Positions 59,527 through 64,000 of a stretch of 64,000 nucleotides of DNA are shown here, piece after piece. The notes beneath the pieces were generated by a model. The model was given only the letters and a program-made list of their open reading frames with translations. It was not told where the DNA came from and made no database searches. Position 1 is the first letter of the stretch, and every line of letters begins with the position of its first letter. The translations under genes and the position numbers were made by a program. The stretch is from Ferruginibacter paludis (lineage in GTDB: Bacteria; Bacteroidota; Bacteroidia; Chitinophagales; Chitinophagaceae), in assembly GCF_030409685.1 (NCBI RefSeq), contig NZ_JAUFQJ010000002.1, positions 186,001 through 250,000 on the forward strand. Reading direction: 5' to 3'.

Positions 59527-62500
59527 TTGTACAAAATTACCTCTCTATTGAACTCTGTTAAGTATATAACGCTTTCTTTTTTGCTTACCTCTTTAATAAT
59601 ATTTATAGGTAGCAGGAGCTTTGCACAATTGCAGTTTATAGAAAACAAAGGGCAGTGGGACAGCAGGGCAGATTTTAAAAGCGAGATTTCTACGGGTGCT
59701 TTTTTTCTTCAAAAAAATGGATTTAGCGTTGTGTTGCGTAATGCAGATGATCTTAAAAAACTGGCAGATCAAATGCATGGGAAATTGAATACAGACAGCA
59801 CCTCTGGTTCAGCTGCTGCAAGAACAATTCCAGGTAAATTTCCAGCGACCGCAAATGATGCAATTGTAATACATTCTCACGCTTACAGAGTAAATTTTTT
59901 AGGAGCATCAGCAACTGCAAAAGCCAGTCCTGATAAGCCTTTGCCAACCTACAACAATTATTTTATCGGCAATGATAAAAGCAAATGGCAGGGTGGTTGC
60001 AAAATATATTCGGGAGTTACTTACACCAACATGTATCCCAATATTGATGTACGTTACTATACAGACGCCGGCACATTAAAATATGATTTAATTGTGCACC
60101 CGGGAGGTGATGTAAATGATATAGCCCTTAAGTATGACGGCGTAAATAACCTTGGTGTAAAAGACCGGGAACTTGTCATAGGTACTTCAGTAGGTGATGT
60201 AAAAGAGTTATATCCCTACTCGTACCAGGTAGAGGCGGGCGGTCGCACAACAGTTGATTGCAAATATGTTGTTAAAGACAACGTGGTCAAATTCAAAGTA
60301 AAAAATTATTCGCCTGATGCTACACTGATCATTGATCCAACATTGATTTTTGCTTCTTTTACCGGCAGTACAACTGATAACTGGGGATATACAGCAACGC
60401 CGGGGCCTGACGGTAGTTTGTTTGCAGGTGGTATTTCATTCGGTGCCGGTTACCCGGTATCAACAGGTGCTTTTGACCAAACGTATAACAGCGGGTCACA
60501 GGAAGATGCCAATGGACCATATGATATTGCCATTATTAAATTTTCGCCTGACGGAACCAAGAGATTATATGCTACTTACCTGGGCGGATCAACTGCCAAT
60601 GAGCAACCTCATAGCATGATTTGTGACGGGCAGGGAAATTTGGTGGTTGCCGGCCGCACTACGTCAACTGATTATCCAACTACCACTGCATTTGTTGGTA
60701 AGCCAGGCGGTTATGATATCGTGGTTACCAAATTTAATCCTGCCGGTACAGCTTTACTCGGCTCTATAAAAGTGGGCGGAAGCGGAGACGATGGCGTTAA
60801 CATAAGGCCAAAATATTCTCCCCTGGTAGGAGCGCCAAACGGTCAGACGGATGGAGCATTTGAAACAAGAAGAAACTATGGAGACGATGCAAGAAGTGAA
60901 GTGATACTGGATGGATCTGGCAATATCTATCTGGCGTCCTGTACACAGTCTTCAGATTTTCCGGTTACGGGCGGTGTATTACAGGGCGTGTTTGGTGGCG
61001 GTAGACAGGATGGAGTTGTAATGGAATTCACACCTAATCTCACGAATATCATATTCAGCACTTTTTTTGGCGGCACGGGCAGCGACGCCTGCTTTGTGTT
61101 ATCCATCAATCCGGCAAGGGGTAATTTGTATGTTGCTGGAGGCACAACCAGTGCAACGCTTCCCGGCACCGTCGCAGGTTCGCCGGTAGAACCAGGCATG
61201 GGTATTACCAACCAGGGCGGAGCAACAGACGGATTTATTACCGAGATTACAACAGATGGTAAATCCATTATAAAAACCATTTTTGCTGGTACCAGCGGCA
61301 ATGATCTTGTCTATGGAATACAGTTCGATAAATTTGGATTTCCTTATATCATGGGTGCTACAACCGGCAACTGGCCGGTAAAAAACGCCGCTTACAGCAA
61401 TGCTGGCGCCAAGCAATTTATTGCCAAGTTAAAACCGGATTTATCTACCTATTTGTTTTCAACCATTTTTGGTACCAATTCCTCTATCCCAAATATTTCG
61501 CCAGTCGCTTTTTTGGTTGACCGCTGTCAAAATGTATATGTTTCCGGCTGGGGTGGAAAATTCAATAATGAACGGCAATATCCCTGTGCAGGAACAAGGG
61601 GCATGCCGGTAACATCTAATGCGCTTAAATCTACCAGTGATGGGGGCGATTTCTATTTCTTTGTTCTGGAAAAGGATGCAAAAAGCCAGCTATTTGGTAG
61701 CTTTTACGGGCAAACCGGTGGATTTGATGACCACGTTGACGGGGGTACCAGCCGATTTGATGCCAACGGGATTATATACCAGGCTATTTGCGCTAATTGT
61801 GGCGGCCCAAGAACTCCCGGATTTTTTCCTACTACACCTGGCGTATGGGCTCCAACAAATGGCTCATCTAATTGCAACGAAGCCGCTGTTAAAATAGAAA
61901 TGAATTTTGGTGGCATCGGTGCCAGTGTAAAAGCTACCATTAACGGCGTGTTTGATACAGTGGGCTGTGTTCCGCTTACCATTAAATTTACGGATACCCT
62001 GGCCAAAGGAAAAATGTATATCTGGGATTATGGAGATATTAATAGTCCAAAAAATGATACCACTTATGCACCCAACAATTCCACCACACATACCTATACA
62101 AAAGTAGGGGTGTATACCCTGAGGCTGGTTTCTATAGATTCCACTACGTGTAATATTTCAGATACCGCGTATACCCATGTCAGGGTGGGTAACAACGAAG
62201 TACATCCTGATTTCATTGCGGTAAAAATTCCTCCCTGTACCAACCTTACGTATACATTTACCAATACAACTACAGCCACCATACCCACCTTCAAGCCAAA
62301 TAGTTTTCTATGGGATTTTGGAGATGGAACGCCCCAGGTGCGAGCCGGTTTGGGAAATCAGCAGCATACTTATGCAGCAGTAGGTACCTACATCGTAAGG
62401 CTGGTGGTTGATGACAGTGTTTTTTGTAATTCGCCGGATTCAGCTGTTAAGCAGGTGCGTTTAGCCGTTACCGTTAAGGCGCAGTTTGAAACGCCTGCAA

Positions 62501-63228
62501 AAGGGTGTAAGCCATATATTGCGGTATTCAAAAATACTTCGCTGGGTGGTACAGATTTTAAATGGTCTTTCGGCGATGGTACTACATCAACAGATGTGGA
62601 TCCGGTTCACCTTTATGCAAGTGCGGGAACTTATACGGTTAAATTGATTGCCAATGATACTTCAACCTGTAATAAGATAGATTCAACCAGTTACACCATT
62701 ACAGTGTATGAAATTCCTACTGCAAATTTCGCAGCAGCACCCAACCCCGCTCCGGAAAATATACCAGTCCAGTTTAGGAATCTGTCCCTGGGTGCAACCA
62801 GTTACATCTGGGATTTTGGAGATGGACAGACATCTGAAGAAGTGAATCCATTATACCAGTTTACTTCTACGGGAACTTTCAGCGTATGTCTGCAAGCCAT
62901 CAATCCTGCGGGTTGTATAGATACTTTTTGTATGAATGTTTCGGCAAAAATTTTGCCACTGGTGGATGTTCCAAATGCGTTTACACCAGGCAAATTTGGG
63001 AAAAACGCAGTGATCGGCGTAAAGGGTTTTGGAATAGGAAAGATGACCTGGAAAATATACAATCGCTGGGGACAGGTAATGTTTGTAAGTAACAGTGTTA
63101 GCCAGGGTTGGGATGGAACATATAAAGGAAAACTACAGCCCCTGGAAGTATATACCTATACACTGGATGTTGAATTTACAAACGGTACTAAATATCGAAA
63201 GACGGGAGATATCACGTTATTAAGGTAA
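59527..63228 (+). CDS. T9SS type B cargo protein with SBBP and PKD repeats
   Basis: 1233 residues from a TTG at 59527 (a second TTG at 59548 is possible; no ATG in frame). Signal peptide YITLSFLLTSLIIFIGSRSFAQ. Residues about 30-270 start QLQFIENKGQWDSRADFKSEI, the N-terminal domain common to this protein class. Next come SBBP-type propeller repeats (YATYLGGSTANEQPHSM; ASCTQSSDFPVTGG; FSTFFGGTGSDA). Then several PKD domains recognisable by F.WDFGDG-like cores (LWDFGDGTP, FKWSFGDGT, YIWDFGDGQ). It ends in the gliding-motility-associated C-terminal domain (VPNAFTP, KIYNRWGQVMF, WDGTYKG, YTYTLDVEF, GDITLLR), which directs secretion through T9SS and surface attachment. The PorP/SprF gene next to it fits. 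Confidence 0.93.
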   Translation: MYKITSLLNSVKYITLSFLLTSLIIFIGSRSFAQLQFIENKGQWDSRADFKSEISTGAFFLQKNGFSVVLRNADDLKKLADQMHGKLNTDSTSGSAAARTIPGKFPATANDAIVIHSHAYRVNFLGASATAKASPDKPLPTYNNYFIGNDKSKWQGGCKIYSGVTYTNMYPNIDVRYYTDAGTLKYDLIVHPGGDVNDIALKYDGVNNLGVKDRELVIGTSVGDVKELYPYSYQVEAGGRTTVDCKYVVKDNVVKFKVKNYSPDATLIIDPTLIFASFTGSTTDNWGYTATPGPDGSLFAGGISFGAGYPVSTGAFDQTYNSGSQEDANGPYDIAIIKFSPDGTKRLYATYLGGSTANEQPHSMICDGQGNLVVAGRTTSTDYPTTTAFVGKPGGYDIVVTKFNPAGTALLGSIKVGGSGDDGVNIRPKYSPLVGAPNGQTDGAFETRRNYGDDARSEVILDGSGNIYLASCTQSSDFPVTGGVLQGVFGGGRQDGVVMEFTPNLTNIIFSTFFGGTGSDACFVLSINPARGNLYVAGGTTSATLPGTVAGSPVEPGMGITNQGGATDGFITEITTDGKSIIKTIFAGTSGNDLVYGIQFDKFGFPYIMGATTGNWPVKNAAYSNAGAKQFIAKLKPDLSTYLFSTIFGTNSSIPNISPVAFLVDRCQNVYVSGWGGKFNNERQYPCAGTRGMPVTSNALKSTSDGGDFYFFVLEKDAKSQLFGSFYGQTGGFDDHVDGGTSRFDANGIIYQAICANCGGPRTPGFFPTTPGVWAPTNGSSNCNEAAVKIEMNFGGIGASVKATINGVFDTVGCVPLTIKFTDTLAKGKMYIWDYGDINSPKNDTTYAPNNSTTHTYTKVGVYTLRLVSIDSTTCNISDTAYTHVRVGNNEVHPDFIAVKIPPCTNLTYTFTNTTTATIPTFKPNSFLWDFGDGTPQVRAGLGNQQHTYAAVGTYIVRLVVDDSVFCNSPDSAVKQVRLAVTVKAQFETPAKGCKPYIAVFKNTSLGGTDFKWSFGDGTTSTDVDPVHLYASAGTYTVKLIANDTSTCNKIDSTSYTITVYEIPTANFAAAPNPAPENIPVQFRNLSLGATSYIWDFGDGQTSEEVNPLYQFTSTGTFSVCLQAINPAGCIDTFCMNVSAKILPLVDVPNAFTPGKFGKNAVIGVKGFGIGKMTWKIYNRWGQVMFVSNSVSQGWDGTYKGKLQPLEVYTYTLDVEFTNGTKYRKTGDITLLR

Positions 63229-63252
63229 AATTTATTTGCTGTTACAGTAAGC

Positions 63253-64000
63253 ATGAAAGGAAGAATCAACATATTATTGATAGTAGCTGTTGGCCTGCAA
63301 ATCACCACATTTGTTCAGGCTCAGGATCTTCATTTTTCACAATTTTTCAATAACCCGCTTACAACCAACCCTGCCAATACAGGATTTATTCCAGACGCAG
63401 ATTACAGGCTGGGCGCCAGTTACCGCAACCAGTATTCTTCTGTCATGGCTACACCGTATCAAACGGTAAGTGTTTTTGGCGATGCACAGGTTTTGCGTAA
63501 CCAGATTGAATATGGCTGGTTGGGAATAGGTGGTTTTATTTTAAGTGATGTAGCAGGCAGCGGCGGCCTCCGTTCTACCAAAGTGTACGGTTCGTTGGCC
63601 TATCACCAAATGCTTGGAAGCAGCAGTTTGCTTACGGCTGGTTTTAACCTTGGCTGGGCAAATAAAAGAATTGATCAGAGTAAATTAAAATTTCCTGACC
63701 AGTTTGACGGAAAGTTTTTTGATTCTAATACCCCGACAGATGTAGTGCTCGTGAATAACAATGTGAGTTATTTTGATATGCAGGTGGGTATGAACTATGC
63801 CTATTTTCCCAACGAAAATGTATATTTCAATGGCGGATATTCTATTCACCACGTCAACAGGCCGCAGGAAACTTTTTTTAATCCGGGAGGAGATTCTACC
63901 AAAATACCGGTGCGGCACATCGGCTTTTTAAATGCGCTGCTGAAAGTTGATGAGCGGGTTATATTGAACCCAAATGCCTATTATACCATGCAGGCTAAGT
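63253..64000 (+). CDS. PorP/SprF-family membrane protein (3' end outside window)
   Basis: Open from the ATG at 63253 to the window end, 249 codons seen. Signal peptide MKGRINILLIVAVGLQITTFVQAQ, then the family opening DLHFSQFFNNPLTTNPANTGFIPDADYRLGASYRNQY, and regular beta-barrel strands (WLGIGGFILSDVAGSGGL; LTAGFNLGWANKRID; NVSYFDMQVGMNYAYFP). PorP/SprF-like proteins partner with T9SS type B cargo at the outer membrane, and are often encoded next to it. It starts 24 nt after the cargo gene's stop. PorP-family paralogues differ in cargo, so the pairing is likely specific. Confidence 0.9.
   Translation, partial: MKGRINILLIVAVGLQITTFVQAQDLHFSQFFNNPLTTNPANTGFIPDADYRLGASYRNQYSSVMATPYQTVSVFGDAQVLRNQIEYGWLGIGGFILSDVAGSGGLRSTKVYGSLAYHQMLGSSSLLTAGFNLGWANKRIDQSKLKFPDQFDGKFFDSNTPTDVVLVNNNVSYFDMQVGMNYAYFPNENVYFNGGYSIHHVNRPQETFFNPGGDSTKIPVRHIGFLNALLKVDERVILNPNAYYTMQAK

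Overview
The window looks like a chromosomal segment of a Bacteroidota bacterium, most likely of the Chitinophagaceae type. This is inferred from gene content and signals, because no rRNA or tRNA is present. The clues are a type IX secretion (T9SS) cargo protein with a gliding-motility C-terminal domain beside a PorP/SprF-like gene, two TonB/ExbBD clusters, a short NuoG without a molybdopterin domain, almost no Shine-Dalgarno sequences, and promoters of the Bacteroidetes form (-33 TTG, -7 TAnnTTTG). Several of these promoters sit so close to the start codon that the mRNAs should be leaderless. There is no CRISPR array, prophage, transposase or recognisable defence system.

Layout. 1-3.6 kb: end of a TonB cluster (TonB C-terminus, small membrane protein, PstS-like lipoprotein, TPR protein), closed by a terminator. 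3.7-18.3 kb: a complete 14-subunit complex I operon nuoA-N, with a VOC/PhnB-like gene and an NTF2-like gene inserted between nuoE and nuoF. 18.4-23.7 kb: an orphan MacB/FtsX-type permease, then exbB-exbD-exbD-tonB, a terminator and a further exbD. 23.8-25.2 kb: mnmE. 25.2-31.9 kb (minus strand): a GntR/FCD regulator, TolC-like protein, RND pump and membrane fusion protein. 32.3-37.1 kb: leuC-leuD-IPMS/citramalate synthase-leuB, ending in a bidirectional terminator. 37.2-48.3 kb: a LacI-type regulator facing myo-inositol oxygenase across an 18-bp perfect palindrome, then a sodium/solute symporter, a Tat-type Gfo/Idh/MocA oxidoreductase, a GH2 beta-galactosidase and a fused kinase/PLP-lyase. 48.3-50.8 kb (minus): a two-gene envelope locus of unknown function. 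51.1-55.0 kb (minus): glpK-glpD-glpF. 55.4-59.5 kb: a small unknown protein, a DEAD-box helicase and RecG. 59.5-64 kb: the T9SS cargo protein and a PorP/SprF-like protein cut by the window end.

How it fits together. Complex I and the TonB/ExbBD systems supply energy to the inner and outer membranes. The 38-55 kb region is catabolic: inositol to glucuronate, beta-galactoside cleavage, glycerol to dihydroxyacetone phosphate, and a predicted phosphorylation/ammonia-phosphate elimination of a hydroxy-amine such as ethanolamine. Inositol, glycerol and ethanolamine are all phospholipid head-group products, so part of this stretch may serve lipid head-group scavenging; this is a hypothesis, not something the sequence proves. 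The most notable single items are the kinase-ammoniophospholyase fusion, the MIOX/LacI operator, the leaderless promoters with several non-ATG starts, and the unknown pair at 48.3-50.8 kb.
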